DNA of 64,000 nucleotides from an uncultured Selenomonas sp. (GTDB lineage Bacteria; Bacillota; Negativicutes; Selenomonadales; Selenomonadaceae), in contig CACXCN010000031.1 in assembly GCA_902766095.1 (NCBI GenBank), positions 1 to 64,000 on the forward strand, given 5' to 3'. This document shows positions 43,965 through 53,535 of this stretch, one piece after another (position 1 is the stretch's first letter; each line of letters starts with the position of its first letter). Under the pieces are notes generated by a model. It was given only the letters and a program-made list of their open reading frames with translations. It ran no database searches and was not told where the DNA came from. Made by a program: the position numbers and the translations under genes.

Positions 43965-44972
43965 ATGAACAACAAACAGCTTGCGCCACGGGACAGCAAT
44001 TTATCATATGCATTGAATACCAGTGCGCTTACGCCGGATTATTTTGTCGAGCATTATGCCGACTTTCTGCCGCGTGTCATCGCCAAAGGCAATCCCTCTG
44101 AGGATACCATGCGCCATTACTGCAATCAAATCGATTTTTTCATCCGCTGGTGCCTCAGTAATAAATGTCATCCGCTTGCCGTGCAGACATACCAATTGCT
44201 CATATATCGTGAATATTTGCTGAACCAGCAATATAAGGCTGACAGTATCCAGCTCATGCTGGCAGCTGTGCGGGCTTTCTTTTCTGCAGCAAAGACCGTC
44301 GGGCTCATCACTGAGAATCCGGCAACAGATATCGATTCACCCTCTGTGAGCCGTACGAGTGATGCCCTGCTCCATTTCTACACTCCGCAGCAGATGCAGG
44401 CCATCATACATGTTTTTGACCAGGATCCTGATGACTTCACCCGGACGCGGAACAAGCTCATCCTTTACCTGATGGGCGTCGAGGGGCTGCGCAATGTCGA
44501 GGTGCACAGAGCCTGCCGCGAGGATATCAACTGGGAGGTAAAGGCAATCATGATACGCGGCAAAGGTGCCAAGGGCCGGATGGAGCCGATTTACCCCTGC
44601 GATGAGACTTTCGCGCTGATCAAGGAATATCTGGATGCTGTCCCCAGGGATCATGCCATAAAGAAAGACGGCGTGCTGACCCCATTGATACTATCGTCAT
44701 CACACCGCAATTTTCTAGGACGCATATCGCGCAACGGTATCCGTAATGTCATGAACAAGGCCCTCGAAGCCTGTGATTTGAAGCACCCCGGCTATTCCTG
44801 CCATGTCTTCCGCCACAGTTGCGGGACGAATCTTTATCAGGCCACGAAGGATTTGCGCCTTGTTCAGGAAACGCTGCGTCATCGTGATCCGAAAGTGACA
44901 GCCCGCTATGCCCATGTAAACCAGCGCTTGAAGCATCGCGTCACTTCAGCCCTGGTTCCGCATGATGATTGA
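43965..44972 (+). CDS. tyrosine recombinase (Xer/integrase family)
   Basis: 335 residues. An N-terminal SAM-like DNA-binding domain (about 40-110) is followed by the catalytic domain with Arg in GVEGLRNVEVHRA (about 176), Lys in RGKGAKGR, HVFRHS (H-x-x-R, about 280), HRDPKV and the Tyr in TARYAHVN (about 313). It recombines DNA at specific sites. Stands alone with its own promoter and terminator; it could be a XerD-like house enzyme or an integrase left by a lost element. Confidence 0.88.
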   Translation: MNNKQLAPRDSNLSYALNTSALTPDYFVEHYADFLPRVIAKGNPSEDTMRHYCNQIDFFIRWCLSNKCHPLAVQTYQLLIYREYLLNQQYKADSIQLMLAAVRAFFSAAKTVGLITENPATDIDSPSVSRTSDALLHFYTPQQMQAIIHVFDQDPDDFTRTRNKLILYLMGVEGLRNVEVHRACREDINWEVKAIMIRGKGAKGRMEPIYPCDETFALIKEYLDAVPRDHAIKKDGVLTPLILSSSHRNFLGRISRNGIRNVMNKALEACDLKHPGYSCHVFRHSCGTNLYQATKDLRLVQETLRHRDPKVTARYAHVNQRLKHRVTSALVPHDD

Positions 44973-45008
44973 TCATTCCAACCACTTTTTCACAGTATTC
45001 TATTCATG

Positions 45009-45035
45009 CAGCCGACAATGTCGGCTGTTTTTTTA
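45009..45035 (+). terminator. intrinsic terminator after the recombinase
   Basis: CAGCCGACA (45009-45017) pairs with TGTCGGCTG (45019-45027), then TTTTTTT. Confidence 0.85.
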
Positions 45036-45111
45036 CCCCAAATGCTATTTACATTTTTTTCAAGCTGCATGTCATACATGGCTTCGCTGCCGATCCGCTG
45101 AACGCATCAGT

Positions 45112-45154
45112 AAAAAAGGCAATTCTCCCCTGCTTTATGGGGAAAATTGCCCTG
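45112..45154 (-). terminator. intrinsic terminator of pnp
   Basis: Read on the minus strand, GGCAATTTTCCCC pairs with GGGGAGAATTGCC and is followed by TTTTTTACTG. It ends the rpsO-pnp transcript, converging with the recombinase gene. Confidence 0.8.
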
Positions 45155-45184
45155 ATTTACTTACGATGTGAGATGATGTAGGTA

Positions 45185-47263
45185 TTACAGCAGCACCTTG
45201 TGGCTGACATTTATACGGCCGCGGTCATCGATCTCAGTAACCTTGACCTGCAGCTGGTCACCGACCTGTACGACATCCTCTACGTTCTCTACGCGGCGTT
45301 TCGCCAGCTGGGATATGTGGCAGAGACCTTCACGGCCCGGCAGCAGTTCGACAAAAGCACCGAATTTCATGAGACGGGTGACACGGCCGGTGTAGATCTC
45401 GCCGGGCTTTATCTCATGTACGATATCCTCGATCATCTGTTTAGCCTTGGCCATGCCGGCAGCATCGCTCGAGGTCAGGAATATGTTGCCATCCTCGTGA
45501 ATGTCGACCTGGACGCCGGTCTCCTCGGTGATGCCCTTGACGACCTTGCCGCCCTTGCCGATGACATCGCTGATCTGATCGACCTTTATCTTGACCGTCT
45601 CGACGCGCGGTGCATATGGCGACAGCTCTTTGTTCGGCTCGGAGATGCACTCGAGCATCTTGCCGAGGATGAAAGCACGGCCGCGTTTGGCCTGCTCCAA
45701 AGCCGATGCCAGGATGTCGCGGTTGATGCCGGCCACCTTGATATCCATCTGGATGGCAGTGACGCCCTCCGTGGTGCCGGTGACCTTGAAGTCCATATCA
45801 CCGAGAGCATCCTCCATGCCCTGGATGTCCGTCAGTATCGTGTAGGCATCGCCCTCTTTGACGAGGCCCATAGCGACGCCGGAAACCGGACGCTTGATCG
45901 GTACGCCGGCATGCATGAGCGACAGCGTGGAGCCGCAGGTCGAGGCCATGGAGCTCGAGCCGTTCGACTCGAGAACCTCGGACACGACGCGAATCGTGTA
46001 CGGGAATTCCTCTATGGACGGGATGACCGGCAGCAGGGCACGCTCTGCGAGAGCACCATGACCGATCTCACGGCGGCCTGGACTGCGCATAGGCTTCGCC
46101 TCACCGACGGAGTAGCCGGGGAAATTATAGTGATGGATGTAGTGCTTTGCATACTCAGGACCAAGCCCATCGATGATCTGCTCATCGCCGAGAGCGCCAA
46201 GCGTAGTGACGGACAGGACCTGCGTCTGACCGCGGGTGAAAAGCCCCGAGCCATGCGGGCGCGGCAGGATGCCGACTTCGCAGGTCACCGGACGTACCTC
46301 GTCAGTAGCGCGGCCATCCGGACGTATCTTTTCATGTGTTATCATGTGGCGCACGAGCGATTTCTCGATGTCGTGGAACGCAATCTCGATCTCTTTGTCC
46401 ATCTCCGGATAGTCTGGCAGGAAATGATCCATGACGTCAGCAGCGATGTCAGCGATATGAGCATCGCGATCGAGCTTGTCCGGATTGCGGACCGCTGCAT
46501 CGAGACGCTCGCCGCAGTAGTCGCGGATGCCGTCCATGAGCTCGTCCGGTACCGTGAACAGCTTTGCGATATGCTTCTCCTTGCCGCATTCATCCTGGAT
46601 TTTCTTCTCGAAGGCGACGATGCGCTTGATCTCCTCATGACCGAACATGATGGCGTCGAGGATTACCTCCTCTGGCAGCTCGTTTGCTCCGGCTTCGACC
46701 ATCATGACGGCGTCAGCAGAGCCGGCCACGGTCAGGTTCAGGGTGGAGACGGCACGCTGCTCCTCGGTCGGATTGATGACGAACTCATCATTCACGCGGC
46801 CGACGCGCACACCGGCAATCGGGCCATTGAACGGGATATCCGATACTGAGAGCGCACACGAGGCACCGATCATGCCGACCAGTTCCGGAGCATTGTCCGG
46901 CTCATACGACAGTACGGTCGCGACAATCTGGACATCATTGCGATAGCCTTTCGGGAACAGCGGACGTATCGGACGGTCGATCAGACGGGCACACAGCACG
47001 GCCTCGTTCGAGGGACGCCCTTCGCGCTTGATGAATCCGCCTGGTATCTTGCCGCCGGCATACATCTTTTCCTCATAGTCGACGGTCAGCGGGAAGAAGT
47101 CTACTCCCTCACGCGGCTCAGCGGAGGCTGTGGCCGTCACCAGCACTACGGTGTCACCATAGCGGACCAGCACTGCGCCATTGGCCTGCTTGGCCATCTT
47201 GCCATTCTCGATGATCAGCTTGCGTCCGCCAAGCTCCATCTCATAAGTATGGAAACCTTCCAT
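45185..47263 (-). CDS. pnp: polyribonucleotide nucleotidyltransferase
   Basis: 692 residues from the ATG at 47263 (GGGAGGAAG upstream). Two RNase PH cores ([19 protein letters not shown] and [14 protein letters not shown] with [18 protein letters not shown]), then KH ([17 protein letters not shown]) and S1 ([20 protein letters not shown]) RNA-binding domains. Phosphorolytic 3'-5' RNA decay. Located after rpsO as in most bacteria. Confidence 0.96.
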   Translation of the reverse strand: MEGFHTYEMELGGRKLIIENGKMAKQANGAVLVRYGDTVVLVTATASAEPREGVDFFPLTVDYEEKMYAGGKIPGGFIKREGRPSNEAVLCARLIDRPIRPLFPKGYRNDVQIVATVLSYEPDNAPELVGMIGASCALSVSDIPFNGPIAGVRVGRVNDEFVINPTEEQRAVSTLNLTVAGSADAVMMVEAGANELPEEVILDAIMFGHEEIKRIVAFEKKIQDECGKEKHIAKLFTVPDELMDGIRDYCGERLDAAVRNPDKLDRDAHIADIAADVMDHFLPDYPEMDKEIEIAFHDIEKSLVRHMITHEKIRPDGRATDEVRPVTCEVGILPRPHGSGLFTRGQTQVLSVTTLGALGDEQIIDGLGPEYAKHYIHHYNFPGYSVGEAKPMRSPGRREIGHGALAERALLPVIPSIEEFPYTIRVVSEVLESNGSSSMASTCGSTLSLMHAGVPIKRPVSGVAMGLVKEGDAYTILTDIQGMEDALGDMDFKVTGTTEGVTAIQMDIKVAGINRDILASALEQAKRGRAFILGKMLECISEPNKELSPYAPRVETVKIKVDQISDVIGKGGKVVKGITEETGVQVDIHEDGNIFLTSSDAAGMAKAKQMIEDIVHEIKPGEIYTGRVTRLMKFGAFVELLPGREGLCHISQLAKRRVENVEDVVQVGDQLQVKVTEIDDRGRINVSHKVLL

Positions 47264-47394
47264 CAAACTTCCTCCCATATTTTATCTAACATTTATTTAC
47301 TTTAATTTTATATATTCGACATTATAGCGCCCATACCTTTTCCCGGTGCATGGTTTTTATTGCAGGAATTATCGGCCAGGACCGATTGAAACGA

Positions 47395-47430
47395 TAGAGG
47401 CTGTCGCGATATAAATTGCGACAGCCTCTA
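47395..47430 (-). promoter_or_regulatory. perfect 13-bp hairpin in the pnp leader
   Basis: TAGAGGCTGTCGC (47395-47407) and GCGACAGCCTCTA (47418-47430) with a 10-base AT-rich loop. No T-run on either strand, so not a normal terminator. In E. coli a leader stem cut by RNase III starts PNPase autoregulation; this hairpin, about 130 bases before pnp, would suit such a role. Inference. Confidence 0.55.
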
Positions 47431-47503
47431 AGCAGCTATTATTATGCCATTGTCCGATCCCCGCTTACCGCCGGGATGAGGCAATGACTGAGCTAAACTA
47501 TTC

Positions 47504-47782
47504 TCAGTGCTCCATCGTGGAACGGATGCCGAGACGAGAGACTATCGAACGATAGCGCTCGATGTCCTTCTTGTAAAGGTATGCCAGGAACGAACGACGG
47601 CGGCCGACCATCTTCAGCAGGCCACGACGGGAATGATGATCCTTCTTGTGCTGCTTCAGGTGCTCCGTGAGGTAGTTGATACGAGCCGTCAGAACGGCAA
47701 TCTGTACCTCTGGCGAACCAGTGTCACCCTCATGGACGGCATACTTCTTCATGATTTCCTGTTTCTCTGTCTGAGTAAGCAT
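47504..47782 (-). CDS. rpsO: 30S ribosomal protein S15
   Basis: 92 residues with [20 protein letters not shown] and [20 protein letters not shown], the standard S15 sequence that binds 16S rRNA. GGAGG precedes the ATG. Confidence 0.97.
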   Translation of the reverse strand: MLTQTEKQEIMKKYAVHEGDTGSPEVQIAVLTARINYLTEHLKQHKKDHHSRRGLLKMVGRRRSFLAYLYKKDIERYRSIVSRLGIRSTMEH

Positions 47783-47950
47783 TAAAAATCCTCCTATTTC
47801 TATATAGACCAGCAGCTAGGAAAACGTCGGAGTGCCTCGTTATCTGAGCTGCGGTGCCAACAAACATATTAAGTATACATGGCCCTAGAGAGTCTGTCAA
47901 GGGTGGTCGGAACTTATTTTTCGGTGAAATGTGCAGATGAGAATTTCAAC

Positions 47951-48490
47951 CTATTTTGTGCCCATTGAAAAGGCATCGATTTCCAGTATGCATTCCAGGC
48001 AATCGTTTTTGCTCTTCACGCGGGGGGTCTGGATGATCGTATAGCGCTCTCCATCTTGGAGCTGTTCAAGGAAATCAAGCAGCTGGAAATAGTTGCCACG
48101 GAGTTTCAGTTTCAGCGGGAGAACCCGGAGGCCGTCCTGAACGCGCAGCTCGCCGGGCGTCAGTTCGCAGAGCTCGAGCTGGCTGGCCAGCGCCTTGCTC
48201 TGCAGGTAGCCGACGATGCGTCCCTGCTCGATATCATCGGGCAGAGCCTTATCAGCCCGCTCCTGACGCTGTTGCAAGTCCTGCTCATATTTCTTCTCGT
48301 CGCTGATATGGGCATTGTGGAAATTCGTGACCTTCAGGACCTGGGCAGCTGCAACCTGAGCCCGTGCCTCTGCAGAAGCAGCCGCACCATGCAACGGCGC
48401 GCGGAGCAGGAATATGTATATGACGATCAGCAGCAGGCAGATAGCGGCTGCGAGCAGCAGATAACGATTTTTTGCAGTAAAGCGTTCCAT
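47951..48490 (-). CDS. PilO-like type IV pilus assembly protein
   Basis: 179 residues with one N-terminal membrane helix (LLLAAAICLLLIVIYIFLL), a coiled-coil stretch (about 35-80) and a ferredoxin-like C-terminal part (YFQLLDFLEQLQDGERYTII). PilO pairs with PilN in the inner-membrane platform. It is the last gene of the pilus cluster. Confidence 0.7.
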   Translation of the reverse strand: MERFTAKNRYLLLAAAICLLLIVIYIFLLRAPLHGAAASAEARAQVAAAQVLKVTNFHNAHISDEKKYEQDLQQRQERADKALPDDIEQGRIVGYLQSKALASQLELCELTPGELRVQDGLRVLPLKLKLRGNYFQLLDFLEQLQDGERYTIIQTPRVKSKNDCLECILEIDAFSMGTK

Positions 48491-48508
48491 TTCATCATCT
48501 CGTATAAG

Positions 48509-49789
48509 CTAGATTTTCAAATGCAGACGGAAGTTGAGTGTGCCACTAGTCGCCCCCTCATGCTGTTCTGATCGGCCGGAGGATTCGAGCGTCACCCCGT
48601 CAGCAAAGAATTCGTCATGCTCCAGCTGCTCGACGTAGGCCGTCAACGAGGCATAGTCGGTGGCCTGCCCGCTCAGCCGTACCTCGTTATCGTCGCCCGC
48701 CTCGACACTGTCGAGCCAGACGCCATCGACCGTCACTGTGCCGAGATGTACGAGCAGGGCATACCAGGGTTGCTGCTGGTCAGCCAGCTGTGCGACGAGC
48801 TGTTCCTTTTGCTCGGCGCGCGTGCGTACCTGTTCCCACAGCTCGCAGCGTTTCCGGTCCGGAGCCATCTCGGCAAGCTGGCTCTCGGACTGCAGCATGT
48901 GCTGGCGGCTCTCATAGAAGCCCCAGGCATCATGAGCGGTAAGTATGCTCAGCGATAGCAGGCAAATTCCGACCAGCAGCAGAGCCAGACGCCGATAGTC
49001 GAGGCTGTCATCGTTTGGCCGGTCCTGCATGATGAAGCTCAGCTCCGCCCAGCGGGCTCGTTTCGGCACCGCGGCCCAGACCGCATACAGTACAGCGTCC
49101 CGCTGCTCCTGATCCACATGGTCAGCCGCGTAGCTGACGATATGGCCGGCGACCTGCAGCGTACCGCTCCCCTGCGGCAAGGCCTCGATATCAGGGCCGG
49201 AGTATAGCTCGGCAAGCGGTGGTATGGCCTCGATGTCGATCAGGTCGAGGCCGGCCGTGCGGCAGGCATGACGGATACCGTCGAGCAGCAAGCGGGGCAT
49301 GGCGGACAGCCAGGCGGTCTCGGCGGTATCGTCCAGCGTCACCTCGACGGTCTGGCAGAGATCGATATCTATGCCATCATGGCGCAGTCGCCCGTCCATC
49401 TCGCAGTGGAGGGCATAGCGACGCTGCTCTTCATCGGCAATATGCGGCAGATGGACGATGTAGCCGAACATATCGGTCGCCGGTATACTGATCGCGATGG
49501 GGTAGCCCTGCCAGCCATAGCGCTTCAGTCCCATGTCGATGATGTCCACCAGCTCGGCGGCTCCCCACTGCCCTGCTGTCGGACCGTCTGCGAAGCTGCT
49601 GCGCCGCTCCTCTGCCACGACAGAAACGATTTCCCAGCCCTCGTCCTGGCGCTCGAGCAGGACGAGCAGCACGCGGTCCGGCTGCGGCCGCACGCCGACG
49701 ATGTAGTCCATGCGGTAACGAAGGAAATCGCTCAGGCGCCCCAGAAGCTGCCGGTTCAGCAATTCATTTAAGCCATGACTGCCAAACAT
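48509..49789 (-). CDS. PilM-PilN fusion protein
   Basis: 426 residues from the ATG at 49789 (GGGGAGGG upstream). Residues 1-265 follow PilM, the cytoplasmic actin-like ring protein (ISIPATDMFGYIVHLPHI, then AMPRLLLDGIRHACRTAGL). A membrane helix follows (LALLLVGICLLSLSIL, about 268-285), then a coiled coil and a PilN-like periplasmic domain (VRLSGQATDYASLTAYVEQL). PilM normally docks onto the N-terminus of PilN, so a covalent fusion makes structural sense. Confidence 0.7.
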   Translation of the reverse strand: MFGSHGLNELLNRQLLGRLSDFLRYRMDYIVGVRPQPDRVLLVLLERQDEGWEIVSVVAEERRSSFADGPTAGQWGAAELVDIIDMGLKRYGWQGYPIAISIPATDMFGYIVHLPHIADEEQRRYALHCEMDGRLRHDGIDIDLCQTVEVTLDDTAETAWLSAMPRLLLDGIRHACRTAGLDLIDIEAIPPLAELYSGPDIEALPQGSGTLQVAGHIVSYAADHVDQEQRDAVLYAVWAAVPKRARWAELSFIMQDRPNDDSLDYRRLALLLVGICLLSLSILTAHDAWGFYESRQHMLQSESQLAEMAPDRKRCELWEQVRTRAEQKEQLVAQLADQQQPWYALLVHLGTVTVDGVWLDSVEAGDDNEVRLSGQATDYASLTAYVEQLEHDEFFADGVTLESSGRSEQHEGATSGTLNFRLHLKI

Positions 49790-50225
49790 ATCGTGCCCTC
49801 CCCTTGCCTGCATTGACATCCTTCAACTCGGCTTTCACCAGCACCATGCGCCTCCAGGTCATAGCTCCGCGGCGCTGCTCAGTATCACGGCTCACACCGG
49901 CGATATAGAGCAGATCATTCTCCGGCGTAACAGATATCTGCGTGATGATTTCCCGCTCCGTATCCTCGCGAGGCGGCAGACGGTTGAAAGCGCCACCGCG
50001 CTTCATGTCATTGACGAGCTCCGGCTGCGCCATGACCTGCAGGGCGTACTCCTCGACAGCTCCCTCGGCAGCCAGACGCAGCTCGGTCTCACGCACATAT
50101 TCCCGTGTGTTCCGCTGACCCTGCCCGACGAAATAAGCGACCCCGCTGGCGAACATGATGACGAGCAGCATGATGCAGAGACTGATGAAGCTCGCCATGC
50201 CCCGCTCATCACGGTAGATCGGCAT
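49764..50225 (-). CDS. PilX-like pilus accessory protein
   Basis: 153 residues from the ATG at 50225 (GAGGAGG at 9 bases). Starts with a membrane helix after a short leader (RGMASFISLCIMLLVIMFAS), followed by a soluble part rich in charged residues. Overlaps both neighbours slightly (PilW-like upstream, PilMN downstream), showing tight coupling. Confidence 0.6.
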   Translation of the reverse strand: MPIYRDERGMASFISLCIMLLVIMFASGVAYFVGQGQRNTREYVRETELRLAAEGAVEEYALQVMAQPELVNDMKRGGAFNRLPPREDTEREIITQISVTPENDLLYIAGVSRDTEQRRGAMTWRRMVLVKAELKDVNAGKGRARYVWQSWLK

Positions 50226-50778
50226 CGCGTGTCGCCTCCTCCTGAAATGTCCGGGCAACCGGCTCGTAGACTGCTGTCGTCAGTGTATAGGTGCGCCGTG
50301 TGACCATGCTCCGGCAGGTGAGGCTCAGACGATAGAGACCGGGCTTCCCCTCCACAGCATCGCAGCGGAATTCCACCACGATGACTCTGCCGAGGGCATT
50401 ATCCCCCGTCATCGGCGCATAGGCAGCGCCATCGACGAGTTTGCTGCCGTTCACGCTGTAGCGCTGGACATCGTGATAATCAGCCGGTACATCGTAGCCA
50501 TAGCCCAATGTATTTCCTGTCTGGTTGATCTTGATGGTGGCCAGCTGCTTCTGGTCCGTAGCTATGCTGTTGCCCCAAAGAGCATCATTCACCATGCGCT
50601 GCATGCAGATGGCGACCTCCTGCTGGAGCTCTTCGTCGCCATTCAGCAGCATATAGCTGCGTACACATAGTACTACGGCCAGCCCCAGCCCCACCAGCAG
50701 CATCCCAATCAGCGGCAGGGCAGTTGCCAGCTCGAGCAGCAGGTAGCCCTGCTCGCCGGTACGGCGTACGCTACTCAT
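50209..50778 (-). CDS. PilW-like minor pseudopilin
   Basis: 189 residues from the ATG at 50778, overlapping the previous stop. A type III-like prepilin leader EQGYLLLELATALPLIGML carries the Glu at +5 typical of pilins, followed by a C-terminal globular domain. Predicted to be cleaved by the prepilin peptidase nearby. Confidence 0.62.
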   Translation of the reverse strand: MSSVRRTGEQGYLLLELATALPLIGMLLVGLGLAVVLCVRSYMLLNGDEELQQEVAICMQRMVNDALWGNSIATDQKQLATIKINQTGNTLGYGYDVPADYHDVQRYSVNGSKLVDGAAYAPMTGDNALGRVIVVEFRCDAVEGKPGLYRLSLTCRSMVTRRTYTLTTAVYEPVARTFQEEATRDADLP

Positions 50779-51217
50779 CGGTTGCCGGCGTCTGCTCTGA
50801 CAGCCGGTGACTGCCGATGAAACGATGCAGGCTGAGCTGGCCATTGCGCCCTCCCCCCTCCCAGCTGACAGATACATCGACATCGTACGCGGGGGCTGAG
50901 ACAGCAGACGCCGATCCGACCACTACGGCATTCACCTCGTATCGGAGATCGTTCACCGTGAGGTCGCTGGGCTCGCCCTGCCACGGCACTGTCCCCGGCG
51001 TGATGCCGCCATGGTCGGCCTGCCATTCGAGGTAGGCCAGCTGCGACTGGGCCAGGAATATGCCGGCCTCGCGTGCCCCATCCTGACGGCTGAGACGCGC
51101 CGCCTGATATATGGTGAATACGCCTCCTGCCACCAGCGTCGCCAACAGTGCGATGATAATGGTCTCCAGCAGGAAGAATCCTGTCTCGCTGCCTGCAGCC
51201 CGTTCTGATACGTGCAT
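50771..51217 (-). CDS. PilV-like minor pseudopilin
   Basis: 148 residues from the ATG at 51217 (GGGAGGAAA upstream). Prepilin leader TGFFLLETIIIALLATLVAG with Glu+5; the rest is a beta-rich head domain (NDLRYEVNAVVVGSASAV). Confidence 0.62.
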   Translation of the reverse strand: MHVSERAAGSETGFFLLETIIIALLATLVAGGVFTIYQAARLSRQDGAREAGIFLAQSQLAYLEWQADHGGITPGTVPWQGEPSDLTVNDLRYEVNAVVVGSASAVSAPAYDVDVSVSWEGGGRNGQLSLHRFIGSHRLSEQTPATDE

Positions 51218-51249
51218 GAAATTTCCTCCCATGCTACTCATGATCCGCT

Positions 51250-51729
51250 CTAGAACAGCGTCATATAGGCCTGCCAAAGCCATTGCCCCGCGAGAACCGC
51301 GATCCAGCCGCCAGCCGCGAGGAAAGGGCCGAAAGGCAGAGCATCACGACCGGTGCAGCGCCGTCCGAGCAGCAGTCCGGCTGCCACGAATCCGCCGAGC
51401 ACGAAGGCTGCCAACAGGGCGATGAATATCCCGGGACAGCCCAGCCATATCCCCATGACCAGGCCGAGCTTCACATCGCCGCCCCCGAGACCGCCGCGCG
51501 TCACGCGGCGCAGCAGCCACAGGCTCCCACCGCCTGCGGCCGCGCCAGCCAGTACCGTAACCCACTCCGCATCCAGCTGGCACACATGAAACAGCTGCCA
51601 CAGGAGCCCGAGGACTCCCAGTGGCAGCACGATACGATTGACCAGCAGCCCTGTCCGCACATCAGCTATCCCCAGCCATATCAGTGTAAACAGGAATACT
51701 GTCCTCATGATATCCATATCCATACTCAC
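51250..51729 (-). CDS. minimal prepilin peptidase (A24)
   Basis: Aspartic membrane protease that cleaves prepilin leaders. Catalytic Asp residues lie in GIADVRTGLL and GGGDVKLG (GxGD-type). Only 159 residues and about five helices: the N-terminal methyltransferase half of PilD/GspO is missing, as in TadV or archaeal forms. Start GTG 51729 or ATG 51723. Confidence 0.8.
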   Translation of the reverse strand: MSMDMDIMRTVFLFTLIWLGIADVRTGLLVNRIVLPLGVLGLLWQLFHVCQLDAEWVTVLAGAAAGGGSLWLLRRVTRGGLGGGDVKLGLVMGIWLGCPGIFIALLAAFVLGGFVAAGLLLGRRCTGRDALPFGPFLAAGGWIAVLAGQWLWQAYMTLF

Positions 51730-51778
51730 TCAAAAGCTGCCTTGTCATATCCGGCTCGAAGCCGGCTTTGCTATAGTG

Positions 51779-52198
51779 TCAGTTCGTCTGGGACGTCGTG
51801 TCATGGACGAAGTCATTCGCGGTATGCTCGAGGCAAGTAGCCCGAACCTCACCGGTCTTCGTGGTTCCTTCGCCAATCGCATATGTAGTGCCCTCCGGCA
51901 CCGGCTGAGGATCAGCCTTGCCACGCATGTAACACTTGCCTGCCGGCGGTTTCAGCTTGTCGGCGTCCTGCAGATATTCCGTCAGATCAGATAGTGACTT
52001 CGGATTTGTCCCTTTCTCTGTCTGATAGAGCGCGATCGAGGTATCGATTGTCGTCAGGTCGGACTGGATGCGGGCCGTATTGGCCCGGGTCATCATCGCT
52101 GACAGCCGCGGTACCGCGATCGCCGTCATCACACCGATGATCATGACCGCGATCAGGACACTAAGCAGCGTAAAGCCTGCCTCATCATTTTTTTGCAT
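51779..52198 (-). CDS. type IV pilin / major pseudopilin
   Basis: 139 residues from the ATG at 52198 (GAGAGG upstream). Classic leader GFTLLSVLIAVMIIGVMTAI, except that position +5 is Ser rather than Glu; then a helix and a short head domain typical of GspG/PilE-like proteins (SLSDLTEYLQDADKLKPP). Confidence 0.75.
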   Translation of the reverse strand: MQKNDEAGFTLLSVLIAVMIIGVMTAIAVPRLSAMMTRANTARIQSDLTTIDTSIALYQTEKGTNPKSLSDLTEYLQDADKLKPPAGKCYMRGKADPQPVPEGTTYAIGEGTTKTGEVRATCLEHTANDFVHDTTSQTN

Positions 52199-52222
52199 GA
52201 TACCACCTCTCAAAAATACATC

Positions 52223-52735
52223 CTATCTCTCCAGGCGCACGCGGGCACCGGAGCTGACCATGAGGTGCCAGCCCCGGCGGGGACCGGCATCATTGTATAT
52301 GTGAAAGGTAACCGGAGAACTTACGAGATTGCCATTTTTAGCGAAGTAAACCTCGCCGTATGAGTCTTCGCCCGAACTCCGTACCCAGGTAACATGTGTG
52401 AATGGCAACAGCTTATGACTCATCAGGTAATTGAACGCACCCATGCGCACTCGGTAGTAGCCGGGACTTATCTCGACGATGAGCAAACTGCCACTGTAGA
52501 TATCCTGGTCATGATAGATCGCTGCCTGATGGACGCCGGTGCGGCTGATTGTCTGGGCATAGCGTATGTCGGACAGCAGGCATTGCGCTGTATACTCAGT
52601 AGCCGCCTCTGCATACATGCGTGCCAGCCGGGGCATTGCCACGACGGTCACGATGCCCATGAGCATCGTGACGATCATGACCTCGAGCAGCATCCATCCT
52701 GACTGCCCGAACTTCCCCGGCTGGTATTCATGCAT
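52223..52735 (-). CDS. GspH/FimT-like pseudopilin
   Basis: 170 residues from the ATG at 52735 (AGAGGG at 9 bases). Leader SGWMLLEVMIVTMLMGIVTVV with Glu+5, then RYAQTISRTG and a beta-rich domain as in FimT/GspH. First gene of the cluster; pilB, pilC, pilT and pilQ are not in the window. Confidence 0.7.
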   Translation of the reverse strand: MHEYQPGKFGQSGWMLLEVMIVTMLMGIVTVVAMPRLARMYAEAATEYTAQCLLSDIRYAQTISRTGVHQAAIYHDQDIYSGSLLIVEISPGYYRVRMGAFNYLMSHKLLPFTHVTWVRSSGEDSYGEVYFAKNGNLVSSPVTFHIYNDAGPRRGWHLMVSSGARVRLER

Positions 52736-52900
52736 GTGGGCGCCCTCTTCATCTAAGCGTTTTATCATTAAGCATATACTAACACTTTTGGCGCTTGATT
52801 GCAAGTATTATTTAATTGTATACACTGTGTTTTGTAACAGTAATTATCGCTCTCCAAGCAGTTGTAAATTATTTCAGCTTAAATACTCGTAGATATCATC

Positions 52901-53458
52901 TCAGATAATCTTTTCCCCGTGATAGAGCTCTCCGCCGATCTCAGGATAGACGCCGTAGCCGATGGCCCACTCCGTCTTGTATTTGATGGCCTGAGCATGG
53001 ATGCTGTCCATACGGTCCTGCGTACGGACGATCTTGCCCGGGACACCGACAACGAGGGAATTCGGCGGGATGACGGCATTTTCTTTTACCAATGCACCAG
53101 CGGCAATGATCGAGCCACGACCGATCTTTGCTCCCGTGAGGACTGTCGCATTCATGCCGATGAGGACGTGATCCTCGATGACACAGCCGTGCACCGTTGC
53201 CCCGTGACCGATAGTCACATAGTCGCCGATGATGCAGGGGTCGTCATCCGCGACATGCAGGCAGACGAGGTCCTGAACGTTCGAGCACTCGCCCACGGAT
53301 ATGTAGTTCACATCGCCCCGGGCGACGACGCCGGGCCAGAGGCTGGCATAGCGTGCGACACGCACATCGCCGGACAGGAATACCTGCGGCGCTACGAAGG
53401 CTTCTTCATCAATCTGCGGGCGCTTGCCCTGGAATTCATCATTTTTCAAAGTATACAT
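52901..53458 (-). CDS. gamma-class carbonic anhydrase-like (hexapeptide-repeat) protein
   Basis: 185 residues from the ATG at 53458 (GGAGGG upstream). Left-handed beta helix of YrdA/PaaY/CaiE type: GDVRVARYASLWPGVVARGD, VQDLVCLHVADDD, GHGATVHGCVIED, GMNATVLTGA. The metal-binding His residues are in CLHV, GHGATVHGC. The Zn-type hydratase activity is possible but many homologs are inactive. Confidence 0.8.
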   Translation of the reverse strand: MYTLKNDEFQGKRPQIDEEAFVAPQVFLSGDVRVARYASLWPGVVARGDVNYISVGECSNVQDLVCLHVADDDPCIIGDYVTIGHGATVHGCVIEDHVLIGMNATVLTGAKIGRGSIIAAGALVKENAVIPPNSLVVGVPGKIVRTQDRMDSIHAQAIKYKTEWAIGYGVYPEIGGELYHGEKII

Positions 53459-53496
53459 AATCGACCCTCCATTTCTCCATATACATTCGTCGTACA

Positions 53497-53528
53497 GAAA
53501 AAAAATCCTGCCCCGGATGAGACAGGAT
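53497..53528 (-). terminator. intrinsic terminator of the ABC exporter operon
   Basis: On the minus strand ATCCTG pairs with CAGGAT, followed by eight T. Located just after the second permease. Confidence 0.7.
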
Positions 53529-53535
53529 GTATGAT

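Noticed and set aside
45200-46849. 549-residue plus-strand open frame over pnp
   Set aside because: Antisense shadow; pnp is unambiguous on the other strand.
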